Source: Pratylenchus scribneri | Lineage: Eukaryota; Nematoda; Chromadorea; Rhabditida; Pratylenchidae | Assembly: GCA_030063045.1 (NCBI GenBank) | Contig: JAQSEB010000090.1 | Span: 806,001-870,000, forward strand | Length of the DNA stretch: 64,000 nucleotides | Direction of reading: 5' to 3' | The notes under the pieces: generated by a model | Seen by the model: the letters and a program-made list of their open reading frames with translations, nothing else | Database searches by the model: none | Told to the model about the DNA's origin: nothing | Shown: positions 8,612 through 20,740 of the stretch, in pieces | Position numbering within the stretch: position 1 is the first letter of the stretch | How the letters are laid out: the number at the start of each line of letters is the position of its first letter | Translations under genes and position numbers: made by a program

Positions 8612-9318
8612 ATGAAAATTGAAAATTGTAGTCTTGTCTTCCGACTTTTCCCCTCCAAATCCAAAAAGAAAATTCCACACAGTCAATATTTGGTAATTGC
8701 ACGAAATGGTTGGAATATTGAATATTCGCCTCGACGATTTCATTCCCTCATCATGAGATTTCCGGTCAGAACAGGAGATGGTGATGATGATGAACATCAA
8801 AAATGCAATGTTGTGGCAGCATTGATTTTCAAATCGGGGAAAGTGGTTTTGACCGGTGTTCCTCATCCCGGTAACTATTGACTCTTTTTCTTTTTTTTCG
8901 AAAATAATTTTAAGAAATGGGAGAATTTGCTGCACGAAAAGTTTCAAAAAGTTTGAGATTGGCAGCTAGAAGAGGAGGAGAAGCATTCGATAAAGGCGAT
9001 GGATTGATTTACGGGATGCGGGTGGTCAACATTGTTACCGCTCATCAAATGCCTCATCGAATTGGAATTGAACGAATTCACGAGTTATGGCGATGGAATC
9101 AACAAGAAGGGCTGAATGATCCGAGAATTCGTTTGATCCAAAAAAGTCAATATGATCCTACTATTTTCCCGGCACTTCGTTGTAAATTTCATGAGGGGAA
9201 AGCCACCGGTCTCGTTTATGTTTCGGGAAAAATCATTCTCACGGGCATTCGTGAAATCCCTCAAATGAACCAGCTTTTCCATTCATTTGTACATTTACTC
9301 TCACAATTTCCACGATAA
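8612..9318 (+). CDS. divergent TATA-binding protein homologue
   Basis: Two exons (8612-8870, 8915-9318) give 220 residues covering both TBP repeats. Repeat 1 has NIEYSPRRFHSLIMRF, ALIFKSGKVVLTG and EFAARKVSKSL; repeat 2 has YDPTIFPALRCKF, LVYVSGKIILTG and a C-terminal helix. The four TBP positions that insert into the minor groove are Phe43, Phe73, Phe171 and Tyr188, so three are kept and one is a conservative change. A 19-residue Gly/Asp-rich insertion (about 51-69) splits repeat 1, and the usual N-terminal tail is nearly absent. It may replace or compete with host TBP at particular promoters. It could be a captured viral transcription factor or a host TBP paralogue. Confidence 0.8.
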
Positions 9319-10039
9319 ATTATTAATATTCTTTGTTGGCATTATGTTTTAAAAAAAATTCGGATTTTCGATGATTTAGTTCATCTTTTTAGGTACATCG
9401 CAAAAATTCCCAACGGATGCTAGAAATACATCCGATATGTCAAATCAGAGCTAAAGCTTCATATTTTTTAATGGTCGGCCCTGATTTTCAATTTAGGATT
9501 TTCATGACGAGTTATCATTCATTGAAAAAGTCCCAATTTTCCATTATATTTTTTCATTTTTATTTGTTATGACATTTTATCTTTTATTCCAATTAAAAAT
9601 TTATTAAAACAATTCTTCAAATGGCATTGCCTTTTTTCATTCCTTCCAATATCCATCGGCTTTATGCCCCTTCAAACCCATTTGCCCCTACAAACCCCAT
9701 CCAAACACATTGACCATCATTTCCAAATTACTCCAATATCTTTCCGCTTCAAAAAAAGTAGCAGCACTCTCGAAAGTTGGCCAAAAATGACCTTTTTGGA
9801 AAAATATGTAGTATCACAATACTACTAATCCACAATAATTTATTCAAAAATGTTCATAAATTAAGGAATTTGACTCAAAGTTTTCCCAACTTTTGAAAGG
9901 ATGAAAAGTAATTCCCCATGGGGAATTAAAAGAAGATATACGGTATGATAGTCTCAAATTTTAAATATTTTTACTTCTTTTTAGAATTTGATTATACAAA
10001 AAGCGATTAAAAGATTCATTGGCAAATTTCAAGCCATTT
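9319..10039. other. intergenic stretch, no gene seen
   Basis: AT-rich. It contains a short near-palindrome TTCCCCATGGGGAA at about 9912-9925 within a motif repeated near 12432-12470. Poly(A)-type AATAAA signals on the minus strand could serve the small minus-strand gene at 10040-10518. No coding evidence. Confidence 0.5.
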
Positions 10040-10518
10040 TTAAAAATTATTACTCGTGATGGCTTTGCAGTTTAATTTCAAGCAACTGGTTACGCCAACT
10101 TTGCAAGTTTCCTTATCTGGTTTATGGTCTTCCATGACTCCATGTATACTCGATTTAATTTCACGATCACAGACAAGTGCATCTGTAATTTTTGTAAAAT
10201 ACTATGGACCAGTTTTAAAGTTCCAAAAATATTTTTTCCTCTCTAATTTATCCATATCAACAAAAAAGATTAATAAGAAAATGTTAAAATATTTTAATTT
10301 TGACTATTTATAATTTTTTTAATAAAATTTTTCCTCAAAATATACGCCAAAAAATGGAACTCCAGCCTAAAAAATTATTTTTAAATTATTTTTTCTGAAT
10401 AAATTTTGGCATTAAAAAAAGTTTTGAATAAAATTTTCATACCATTCAAGCCGATAACACAGAAAACAATGAAAAGCACCATAAGGAAGGAAACAATTTG
10501 AATAACCGATGTTGACAT
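10040..10518 (-). CDS. candidate small secreted 4-Cys protein
   Basis: On the minus strand exon 1 (10518-10443) encodes a signal-peptide-like start (MSTSVIQIVSFLMVLFIVFC) and ends in a phase-1 donor G|GTATG. Exon 2 (10182-10040, after ATTACAG) joins in frame and runs to a stop, giving 72 residues with four cysteines: LVCDRE, KETCKV, TSCLKLNC. The spacing C...C...C-x4-C is like the first half-module of the array genes (compare ENACLSIDC). It may be a truncated or half-module relative. The second half-module and membrane tail are not seen downstream. Confidence 0.4.
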
Positions 10519-11417
10519 TTCCAGAAAATAGTATTAGATTTTTGGAAGAAAGTGATTTTTTTCTTTTTATATCTATGTAAAATTTGATTTTTATTTATTA
10601 CGAATAATTAATTTTATAATAAAATTCTATGAAATGAAAAAAAAAGAAAGAATGAATGGCTTTTAATTGCATTGAAAAAAGTGTCTGATTCATTCATTAA
10701 AAGACGGGGATGGAGACAATTTTAATGTACATTATAAATTAAATTACACAAATTTATATTTTTGATTCTAAAATAAACAGGAAGATAATAGTAATCCTGG
10801 AAAAGTGAAAAGGAAATGTTTTTAAGCATTAAAAACTTTTCTAAAAAATATCTTTTATATGAGAATAAAAATAAAACTTCTTCACTCTTTAAAAGTTGCA
10901 TTATTTGAAAAAAGAGCTCATCAGAAAAGTGCTACTTTTGTTTCAAATCTGTCCAATCGCTTAAAAATATATGTCATTTAATCAAAGAGAATTTTTATTT
11001 TTAACGAAAATAAGATAGGCAATTTCAATGGTTATTTTTTATTTTGCTTACTCATCAGTCATCATCATCCATTTCATCGTTCATTTTAAAACTCATTGAT
11101 TGGCTTGAACATACATTTTTACTCATTTCAATTCATTAAATTAACTGAATGATTTTCTTTTCACTACATTTTACGATTTTATAAAAACTTTTTAATTTTT
11201 TTAAATCCTTCGAGCATCGGAATGAAATAATAAAATTCCGTATGTCAAGAAGCCGCTTTGAAAGTCCACAACACCAATTAAAAATGATTGTAATTTAATT
11301 TTAAAACTATTTAAAATAAATTAATTTATCCATATCAAATTTCTAATTTATAGAGAATCATTCATTAACATCTCTCAAAAATAAAATCGTTCCATTCTAA
11401 TCTAACATCAACCAAAA
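10519..11417. promoter_or_regulatory. upstream spacer of array gene A
   Basis: Contains the array's recurrent upstream block at about 11045-11130 (TTTTGCTTACTCATCA ... GATTGGCTTGAACATACATTT) and ends in the shared 5' leader TCTAACATCAACCAAAA directly before the ATG. The same block precedes genes B, D, G, H, I, K and L. Confidence 0.45.
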
Positions 11418-13633
11418 ATGTGCGACAAATATGCCATCATTGTCATTTGTCTTTTGTCATTTTTGGTCTGCATTGCTGCTGATTTTGAGTTTGTAACACA
11501 TGGTAATTTTATATTTAAAAATTCAAAATATATATTATGACAGGCGTAAAATGCTACATTGGAGCAGCCAAAACTGGGAGTGGAAACGACGCTTACAAAC
11601 TGAAACAATGTGATATCCGGATCGCTACATGCATGACAATTCATTGTAATTTTTAAAACTATAAAATGGAAAAATTCAATTTATAGAAAAATGACTGAAA
11701 TTGCAAAAAAGAGTATTTAAGAAAAAATTATAAATGTTTAGTGGGCATGGGCACCCACAAACTATATATCAAGACTCGTCGATTGGTATATAATTTGTTT
11801 TGTTTAGATCAAAAACTAAAGTTATTAAACCCGTTGAAACTATTTATGTTTTTCGGTTAAAAACGAAGTCAGAATTGATTAAACCATGACAAATTATATG
11901 TATATTAATCGACGCGTCTTGGACATTGTATTGGATCTAAGATGAACCTCTAAACCGTTATAATCTTTTCTGCATTTTCAATTCTTTTTTTTTTGCAAAT
12001 GCAATAGTATTCATTATAAAATTGAATTGCTGACATTTAAATATGCAAATAGGTGATGGCGAACTAGCTGGGACCACCGTAAAAAGCTGTGGTTATATTG
12101 ATGATTTCCCTTATGTAAATTCGGATGATTATGATTGCTTTGAAACATGCAATGTGGGCGGCGTCGAAACTGGAGGAACGTGCAGTTTATGCGCTTATGA
12201 ACATGGTTGCAATTCAGGTCGGTTTATTTTTTTATTTGGAGGCGAAATTTCTTTATTTTATACTTTTATCTACCGTAAAACCTTTTTAATCCTACAATCT
12301 CTAATAATTTCCCATCTCCGATTTAGAGGACCCATAATAAATCCTGGTAGGATGAAATTTTAAAATTTTATTGCATTTTCTTTGTTCTCTAAAGCTCAAA
12401 AAAATCCACTATAATTTTTTCAAAAAAAAATAATTCCCCAGGGAATTAAAAGAGGTTATAGGGTATTTTGAGCGCATTTTCAGTGAATTTTTTCTATCAA
12501 ATTAATTTTTCAAGAGAATATTCACTTTGGTTTAAAATAAATCGGGTATAATTTTGAAACGTTATGGATTGATTAGATTTCAAAAAATTTTGATCAAAAA
12601 GCAGAAAAATAAGCCTGAGAGTTTTTAATTTTGGCCAATATCTGCTTAATCTTTCGCCATTGTCCAAAATAGGATATGAAAAATTCGGGTATAGTCCATA
12701 TAATAAAAACACTTAGAAAACCTGTATTGAAATAAATATCATAGTATGAATTCTTTTTTTAAATTTTTAATGAATGGAGAACAGTTGTTTTTGATATATA
12801 ATTTATTATTTTTGGCATTATTATTATTATTATTTTTTGAATAGTTCATAGGTTTGAAAAAATCAAAATAACTTAAATCTAAATTTGGAATTTTTACATA
12901 ACATAATCCAAAAAGGGGAAACAGGAACAGAAATCGACATTATTCTAAACCAAAAACCGGGTTCTATGTAAAACTGATTTGGACTACTCTAATTATTTTT
13001 TATTAAAAATTCATGAATTCGAGTCTAATAAAAAATGCTAATTTATTTTACTTGACTATTTCGTATTTCCAATTTAGCATATTTTTTTCAGATCCTGAAG
13101 AGGAACCCGAAGAAGTTGTCGAGCCTGAGAAGCCGAAACCCACTATTAAACGTTCCACAAAAAAGCGTACCACTTCAACCACAACTACAACAACCACCAA
13201 AACTACGACCACCACAACCTTGCAAACTTCAACAAAGCCATTAACAACTACGACGAGTGATCAGGAGAATGGATTAAGTCAGTAATATGAATTTAAGAAA
13301 ATAAAAATTTTTCATTTTTTTTTGTTATTTATTTGTATAATTAAGCAAATTTATAATTTTTCATATTTTGGAATTTTGAAAAATAAATTAATTTTCATAA
13401 TTTTAAATTAATATTTTCTATAAGTTTAAAATAATAAAATTAATTTGAAATTTTTCGAAAAAATAAATATTATATAAAAAATAAAGGAAAAATTTAAAAT
13501 TAAAAATTATGCAAAAAAATATAAAATAAATTATAATTTAATTTTTAAAATAGAATTCCATCATCCGATTGCAATTTGGCTGCTAATTGCCTTTATTGGT
13601 GTGATTACTGCCGTTGGGCACTTCTTGCTTTGA
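11418..13633 (+). CDS. array gene A: secreted Ly6-like Cys-rich, Thr-rich, GPI-type protein
   Basis: Five exons (11418-11502, 11544-11645, 12053-12217, 13092-13277, 13554-13633) join in frame to 205 residues with all introns in phase 1. Exon 1 is a signal peptide (MCDKYAIIVICLLSFLVCIA). Exons 2-3 form one Cys-rich module: KCYIG, KQC, ATC, IHC, then six more cysteines ending CSLCAYEHGCN. The C-x2-C-x4-C-N end and total of ten cysteines recall Ly6/uPAR three-finger domains. Exon 4 is Pro/Glu- then Thr-rich (mucin-like, likely O-glycosylated) and ends ENGL. Exon 5 is a short hydrophobic tail (AIWLLIAFIGVITAVGHFLL) with no cytosolic part, as in GPI signals. Function unknown; a surface-coat protein is the best guess. 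Confidence 0.75.
11745..11940. repeat. imperfect palindrome in intron 2 of gene A
   Basis: The arms share a core: CAAGACTCGTCGATTGGTAT at about 11770 and, inverted, ATTAATCGACGCGTCTTGG at about 11906. It looks like an old fold-back element. The same core appears in the palindromes near 52.6-52.8 kb and 56.6 kb. Confidence 0.5.
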
Positions 13634-14756
13634 TGGAGAAGAATGAAGAAGGAATTGGCAAAATATTTGCAAAAATGATGGCCATAATTCCAAAAAAAAA
13701 AACAAAATGTGTTAATCCATTTTTCACTGTCCCTTTTATAATTTTCGGTTTTTGGTTTCACTTTGCTCTTTCTAATGATGAAAAAAATAAAAATATTTGC
13801 CAATATTGATCTTGATTTTTTGATTGATAATTTGAATACTACAAACATTTTTGCAAATTTTTATTGACACATTTCACTTTATTGTTAGTACTTTATTTCA
13901 TAGTTTTCTAGGATATAAGGAAAGCCAGAAATATATTACTTCATTATTATTAATAAATAATAAGTAATAACAGTTTCAAAATCGTAAATTTTGTGGCTAA
14001 ATATGACATGAAAGGTATATTTGGCTCATCAGTTACCATTTTTGCTCTAAATATTTTATGGCAAAGATAAATGAACTTTAAGTTTTTTAAATCTATCAAA
14101 TTCCATTACGATTTTATTTTTACAATTAGTCCAAGCATCATAATTATATGTTTTTAGGATAAAGTTAGAGATGGAAATTTTGGGAAATAAAGGAGCAAAT
14201 TGATTATCATGCTTACATCTCGAAGCTCTGTTCTGACAAAAAAAAATGAGATTTCTGATTCCATTATTTACAAAAGTAACGGTTTAAAAATGTTGACATC
14301 TATTTTATTTTACTTTTTAACCACTTTTACATCACATAAGCATTGTAAATATTGTCATATTGGATATTTATGTAAAAAAATTATTACTTGTAAAAATTAT
14401 AAATGTGATTGGAAAAAAAATATTTCCCCTTCAAATGGCTGGCTTTAATTTTGCTTAATCATCATTCATCAACCATTTCATCGTCATTTTAACGTGTTGA
14501 TTGGCTATTTATAAACATTCATTATTATTTTTTTTATCCTAATTTATTTATTTAATTTCCTCTTTATTATACGAATTCCTTCAAATTTTTCTCCGGAAAA
14601 ATATAATTAATTGATAGCAATATAACATTTTAAAAGACCATTAGAATTAGAATTTAACAATATACCAATTTAAAAAATTAAAAAAAATTTTTCAAATATT
14701 AAGGATATTTCTATTTCTAAATATCTTCCTAATCTTATCCATCAACATCATCAAAA
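13634..14756. other. 3'UTR of gene A and upstream spacer of gene B
   Basis: The first ~170 bases carry the array's conserved 3' block (ATGGCCATAATTCC, then TTTTCGG and TTTGGTTTCACTTT). The recurrent upstream block is at about 14450-14530 and the leader CATCAACATCATCAAAA lies before the ATG of B. No other gene. Confidence 0.5.
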
Positions 14757-16489
14757 ATGTCCATCAAATCTGCCATTATGGTCGTTTGCTTTTTGGCATC
14801 ATTGGTCCATATTGTTGAGGGTAATTTTGTATTTTGTTTCATTTCTATTTTTCATACAATTCAGGCCTCAAATGCTATGAAGGTTGGTCAAACGACAGAG
14901 TGGAAGAATGCTTTCCTAAGGAATATGATATGTTTGAGCAATATGCATGCTACAAAGTTGAATGTATATTTTAAAATTATATATGGAATAAAATATAATA
15001 AAAATTTAGGTGATGGCGCAAATGCGGGAATGGTTAAGAGGGGGTGCGTGGAATGGGAGCATAATCTCCCGTGCGAAGCTCTTGCCAGCTCTTGCGATGT
15101 TTATGGCGTTAGATCTGGTGCGAAAAGTTGCAGCACCTAAGAGTGATCTTTGCAATAAGGGTATATATATTAATGTATATTATTAGAAAAATATTGGCAT
15201 TAGTAAATTTGGGAATTTACTATTGGGCTAGTATTTGGTAATCTCGATTTCTAGTCTTCGTAGCAGAGTAAAAAATAGATGATTCTTTTGACTCTGCATG
15301 GTCAATTTAGACAATGAAATTTTAAATTTTCAAATTGATATGAAGTAGATTGTTATGAAAAGTTTAACTATCAAAATTCAAACTAATTTAAATTTATTAA
15401 TTTTTGTTATACCTTTAAAGAGTGAATTTATAATTCTCGAATGAGTCTATTTTTTTTGATTTTCTGCAGTAAATCATTTTAATATCGAAATTCTCTACAC
15501 TATAGCATAATACAGATACAGAAATTTAAAAGTTTTATTAATAATTTAAAAGAATGTCAAATCATAGGCAATTTGAAAAATTTGGGTAGCCTACATTATT
15601 AATTTAAAAGAGCAATCAGATTTCATAAAAATGTTATTGTCATATTCTATAGAAGGTATTTCTATTTTTATTCTGGATTTTATAAAAAGATTATAGTCAT
15701 GGGCTAGAAGAAGGTATTTCCATTTTTATATATATTTTTTTTTATAATTATTTCTTATTCTTAAACTCAATGATGGTGGATCGTACGAAAAGGAATTTTT
15801 TAATCCTATATCTAGGCGAAGGCATTATTATTTTTTGGTAATTGAAGATTCATCTCTAATAAAATTGATTTATTATTTTATTTGGTTATTTAAATTTAAT
15901 ATTATAATATATAATTTTTCAGGTCCTAAGCCAGTTCGCCAGCCCGAGCCTCCGAAACCCGAACCACCGAAACCCAGACCGCCACCGCCGAAACCCATGG
16001 AACCAAAACGTCCTACAACAAAGCGAACCACTAAGACAACAACCACCACAACAACCACACCCATCAAGACCACACGTCCTACAACCAAGCGTCGCACAAG
16101 CACAACTACGGATAGCGATTTGGAGAATGGATTGAGTGAGTTGATTGAGTATTAAAAATTTACAAAAAATTAAAAATAAAATTTTTTAATTTTTTCTTTT
16201 GTAAATTGAGTAAACTCTTCTAATTTTCCATATTTGGAATGTTGAAAAAAAACGAATTTTATAATTTTTAAATTAAAATTTTCTGTAAAAAATAAATATA
16301 AAAATGTTAATTTGAAATAGAAAAAATAAAAAATAAAAAATATGTTAACATTTTTGAATTAATGTAAAAATATAGAAAAAAATTTAATTTAATTTTCGTT
16401 TAATAGAATTTCATCATCCTACTGCAATTTGGCTGCTTCTGGCCATTGGCGCCGTGGTTGCTGTCGTTGGGCATTTATTGGTCTTCTAA
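14757..16489 (+). pseudogene. array gene B: Ly6-like/Pro-Thr-rich protein with 2-bp frameshift
   Basis: The exon set is complete (14757-14820, 14865-14963, 15010-15160, 15923-16135, 16407-16489) with signal peptide, Cys-rich module, a Pro-rich then Thr-rich exon (PEPPKPEPPKPRPPPPKP; TTKRTTKTTTTTTTT) and hydrophobic tail. Exon 3 is 151 bases where a multiple of three is expected: just before the usual SDLCN codons two bases are missing (AGCACCTAAGAGTGAT), which creates an in-frame TAA. All other exons keep frame. It is either a recent pseudogene or an assembly indel. The Pro-rich start of exon 4 sets it apart from other copies. Confidence 0.7.
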
Positions 16490-17168
16490 AGAATGGAGAA
16501 AGAAGCAATTGGTCACAAAATTGTTGAAAAAATGATGGCCATAATTCCCAAAATGTTAATCAAATTCAAAATGTGTTAATGTCTATCCCATTTTTCTGTC
16601 CTTTTTTTCTTTTCGGTTATTTTTGGTTTCACTTTCTTCTTTCCAAAGATGAATAAAAAATTTTAAAATGAAAATGTTTTGCAATTAATTAGTTGGATAA
16701 TTTGTATAATTAAAACATTTTTATAATCTTCATTCTAAAATTTCAGCATTATATATCACGATGGAATATTCAAAGGTTTATTTTATAATTTAAAATATAA
16801 AAATAAGAATGAAAATTTTAATATTTATTTTATAATTAAAAAAGCTAATAAAAAGTCTAAAAAATGGAAATTTTCAATGTCGATTTTTTTCCATTTTAAC
16901 AAAAAAAAAATTAAATGGGAAAAAGAATTGAATCCATTAATAAAATAGAAAAGGAAAGCACTAAAAATCATATCGCATAAATTATGGCCATTTAAAATGA
17001 ATAATTTATTTTATAACAAATATTTTTGAGCGATGAACATTTTGAACACCTATACAAATTTAAACTTTTTAAAAAAATTTTATTTTTTAAAAAATTGACG
17101 AATATTCGTAAATATCATTTATCTTTTCCTCATTGTTTTTTAAAGATTACTTTTTCTAAAAAATTACA
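16490..17168. other. 3'UTR of gene B and spacer before gene C
   Basis: Starts with the shared 3' block (ATGGCCATAATTCCC ... AAAATGTGTTAATGTCTATCCC ... TTCGGTTATTTTTGGTTTCA). The remainder is AT-rich with no gene. Confidence 0.5.
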
Positions 17169-20100
17169 ATGTTCATTTCTGGCAAATGTGCCATCATTTT
17201 CGTCTTCCTTTTGGCAACATCTTTTGTTGATATTGCTGATGGTAATTTTATAATTTGATTTGTTTATATTATGTTTTTAGGCATCAAATGCTACGCCGGT
17301 GATGGAAAGATTGGAAGTGCCGAATTCAAAGTGGAACAATGTGGCCCCAGTCAAGATTCATGCATTGATATTATTTGTATTTTTTAAAATTTAATTATAA
17401 ATATATCCAAAATATAATAAAATTTAGGTGATGGTGAACTTGACGGAATGGTTGAGAAGTTTTGCGCTAATTTAGGCAGATTCCAATATTGCGATGCCAC
17501 TGTTGGCTGCAATATTAATGGCATTCAAAGTCCAGCAAAAAATTGCAGCGCATGCACACACGATCTTTGCAATGGAAGTGGAAGTATTTATTTTTCTAAT
17601 TATTATTAATATATAAATTATCAAAATGAATTTATTATTTTTTCAATATTTTTAAAAAAATTATTTTTGGGTTTTAGGGTTTGAGATCTAATTAATTCTT
17701 TTTTTTACAATTTATTTTTAGCATTTTGATTAATACAAGGGATAATTAGCCTAAAAGTGTGAAAGCGCTTTAAAATTTTGAACCTGAACCATTTGGTTAT
17801 AATAAATTTTATAAATTCTGGATTTAAGGAAAATTAAATGCTTTTGAGTGTATTAACATGAATTTTTAGTACTTATGGAGTTTTAAATTATTTAATATGA
17901 AAGGAAAAAGTAAGGAGTCTCACCTATGGGCCATCGGGATTACGGTTAGGATTATTAATGGCTATCTAGGATAATTCCTATTCCCTGATTGATCCCTAAA
18001 AATAACCTAGCACTAATCCTGATGAGCCATAGAGGGGACATTTTATTTTTTTCCAGTTGACCCAAAAATAGAATAAAAATTCCATAGGTATGAATTTCTG
18101 AAGAAAGGTCACTTTTACTAATAAAAATTTTTTTGGAATTTTGTTTATCAAAAATTCCAAATGTAATTTGCATATTTCTTAGATCAAATGGTCACCGCAA
18201 AACCCAATACAAAAACTATATCCAGTACAACAACAACAGCGGCCAAAAATTTGCATAGCACAGGAAATGGTTCCGAAAAATCATCGATTAATTTTGGTAA
18301 TTTTTTTGGAATTTTTTTCAGATCAACAAATTGCCATCACAATGGCGAGAACAACACCAACGCCGAGAGCAGCGAGTGCGTCCAACAATAATTATATTTT
18401 TAATTTCCCTTCAAAATATTAGGCCTCAAATGCTTAAATGGTTTTGGCCAAATTGGAAGCCGTGATGGATTCACAGAATTTGAATGTGGTCCGAATAATG
18501 ATTCATGCCTTGATATTATATGTATTTTTAAAATTTAATTATAAAAAGATGTAGGTATCAGTATCAGGGATGGGTTCAATTATTTCGATTCGTTGTCGAT
18601 TTTCGGTCATTTTTGCCATCGAAAGTTCTTTTTTCGTTTTCGAAAAATTTTGGCAAAAAATCGAAAATCGAAATCGAAAGTTAACTATAATTCATAAATG
18701 ATTTTTGACACAAATTTCTTTCAATATTTTTAAGTAAAAGTCACTTTTTCATTTCCATTTTCATTTTGGATTATTTTATGAGAATAAATTTGTATTTTTT
18801 TGGCAAATAAATTATTCAATTTCAATTTGTACTCCAAAATAAAAATTTTACAAATTTTATGAAAAGATTTTTTTCGATTTTATCGCTTCGAGGTCGATTT
18901 TCGGTCATTTTTGACTCCAAAATGTCGTTTTTCAATTTCGAAAATTTTTTTGCCACTCCGAAATTTCGTTTTTCGGTTTCGAAAATATTTTTGAGACATC
19001 GAACCCTCCCTGGTAGGTATATATGTTGCGGTAAATTTGGGGAATTGGTATATTCCCGGAATACATAGCATTAGGTTATGATTTTCGGAAATCACAACTT
19101 CTAGACATTGTACTTTTGAGAGTAGGCTCATTCGACTCGACTAGGTCGATTAGTATATAAATTTTCCATTTCAGACCAGAAATAGGATTAGTGTTAAGGC
19201 TAGGTTATGAGGTCGGAGGCATGAAAAAGGAAAAAGTGTTAAACAAACTCATTCTAGTCTGAAATTGAAATTTCGTATATTAAAACAACCATGCCGAATT
19301 AAATGAGCATTCTCTAGAGTCTTTACGATGTCAAGAAGCCGAAATTCCCGAAATTTATTAGCCCAGCAATTTGGTAAATTCCAGGAATAAAAAAAAGACA
19401 ATTCCCACAAATCGCTGTTACATATATATATTACAGCTAATATTGCTAGTTAGCTAATTCCAGAATTAATTAACCAAGTGTTTTGCTGGTTAATTTCTGA
19501 AATCTCTGTTTATAGAATTTGCTTTAGATTTGAGAATGGGTTCACTCAATTCGGCATGATCGATTTAATTTATCAAATTTCAATTTCAAACCGGTATAAG
19601 CTTGTTTTAAAAAGCTGAACCATGGTTTAAATCCAAAAAAGTTTTCATTTTCTAACTTTTGCCTAGAAATTATTTCGGGGGTTAAATTGAAATTTCATAG
19701 ATTAAATCGACCATTTGAAAGCGAATGAATCCATTTTTAAAATGTGAACGAAGTCTAGAAATCGATATTTTCGCTATTAGCTGACCTAGTATCTAGCTAA
19801 TTACTAATTAATTTAGGACTTTGCTAATTGTCAATATTAGTTCTAAAATATTGAGCAAATATAATTTAATAAATTTAGGTGATGGCGAACTTGCCGGAAA
19901 TGCCATGAAGTTTTGTGCTAACTTAGGCATATCCAACTCAACTCATTGCGATATTTCCCATGGTTGCAATCATAAAAACATTAAAAGTCCGGCAAAAAGT
20001 TGCCGCATATGCACGCAAGATCTTTGCAATAGCGGTATATGCTTTTAAATATTTATTACTAATATATATAATAAATTAATAAAATAATTAATTATTATTT

Positions 20101-20740
20101 AAATTTTTCCATAAATCATTTTGAGTTTTGGGTTTTGAGAAAATAGCTTCTCATTTTTTTAATTTATTTTTTTTTATTTATTTATAAATTTGGTTTAATA
20201 TAAAAGAGTTTTTAGCTCATAGCTCATCAGCGAAACAATAATAAAAATTATGAAGCGATATCAAAATTCGAAAGATCAAAATTTCCTGTATTTACAGATT
20301 ATGGCTTTAAGGAAAATTATAATGCTTTTGAGTATACATGAATTTCTGTACTTGATAAATTTTTTGGGATTTTTAGCAAGGATGAATTCTGGGGAAATTT
20401 TTTTTCGAAAAAAACATCGATTAATTGGGTTCCATTGGCACATTTTCAGATCAACAATTGGCCACCACAACACTGATGAGCACAACACAAACGAATATGT
20501 CCAGCAAAACACGAGAAACAACAGGGAGCGCAACAACTAAGAGTAACATCGATTAATTTGAACAATTCTATTGAAACTTTTTTTTCAGATCAAGTGGCCA
20601 CCATAACGCCGATAACAACGACTTTGTCCAGCGCAACAACAAAAACAACGACAACAACACTGGACACAATTTTAAGTAGCACAATGATGTCCGGTACAAC
20701 AACGACAATAGACAATTCGAATGAATTGGATTGGCCATGA
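17169..20740 (+). CDS. array gene C: two-module Ly6-like Thr-rich protein without membrane tail
   Basis: A nine-exon model (17169-17241, 17281-17376, 17428-17583, 18183-18296, 18322-18375, 18423-18521, 19879-20034, 20450-20542, 20589-20740) is in frame, 330 residues, all phase 1. It has a signal peptide, module 1 (KCYAGDGKIG ... CTHDLCN), two Thr/Ser linker exons, module 2 (KCLNGFGQIG ... CTQDLCN) and two more Thr-rich exons ending in NSNELDWP and a stop. There is no hydrophobic exon, so the protein may be secreted free. After the fifth exon the usual donor (AATG|GTAATT) reads AATAATTA; I use the upstream donor GCGA|GTGCGT, which keeps phase. If it is not used, the protein ends after module 1. 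Confidence 0.6.
18559..19012. mobile_element. MITE, CAGGGATGGGTTC family, with 8-bp duplication
   Basis: Ends in CAGGGATGGGTTC and, inverted, GAACCCTCCCTG. It is flanked by an exact 8-bp direct repeat GTAGGTAT (18551-18558 and 19013-19020), the hAT-type duplication length. It lies in the intron that splits module 2 of gene C. Internal sequence has the family's GATTTTCGGTCATTTTTG block and about one 41-bp unit. Confidence 0.75.

Larger units (their letters stand above)
1..9318. mobile_element. Maverick/Polinton element, partial (structural arm plus divergent PAZ/TBP unit)
   Basis: The stretch holds the Maverick morphogenesis set (packaging ATPase, penton-like, adenain-like protease, double-jelly-roll capsid, chromodomain integrase) as compact intronless genes on the minus strand. 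The protein-primed DNA polymerase B expected of the family is absent, so the element probably continues upstream of base 1. I could not find terminal inverted repeats or the 6-bp target duplication, so both ends are guesses. The right end is set after the TBP-like gene because that gene and the PAZ gene start only 86 bp from the ATPase; they could instead be host genes flanking the element. Confidence 0.75.

Noticed and set aside
14200..14448. Open frame of 82 codons with several cysteines
   Set aside because: Lys/Ile/Tyr composition follows the AT-rich background, there is no splice structure or family match, and it lies in the spacer before gene B.
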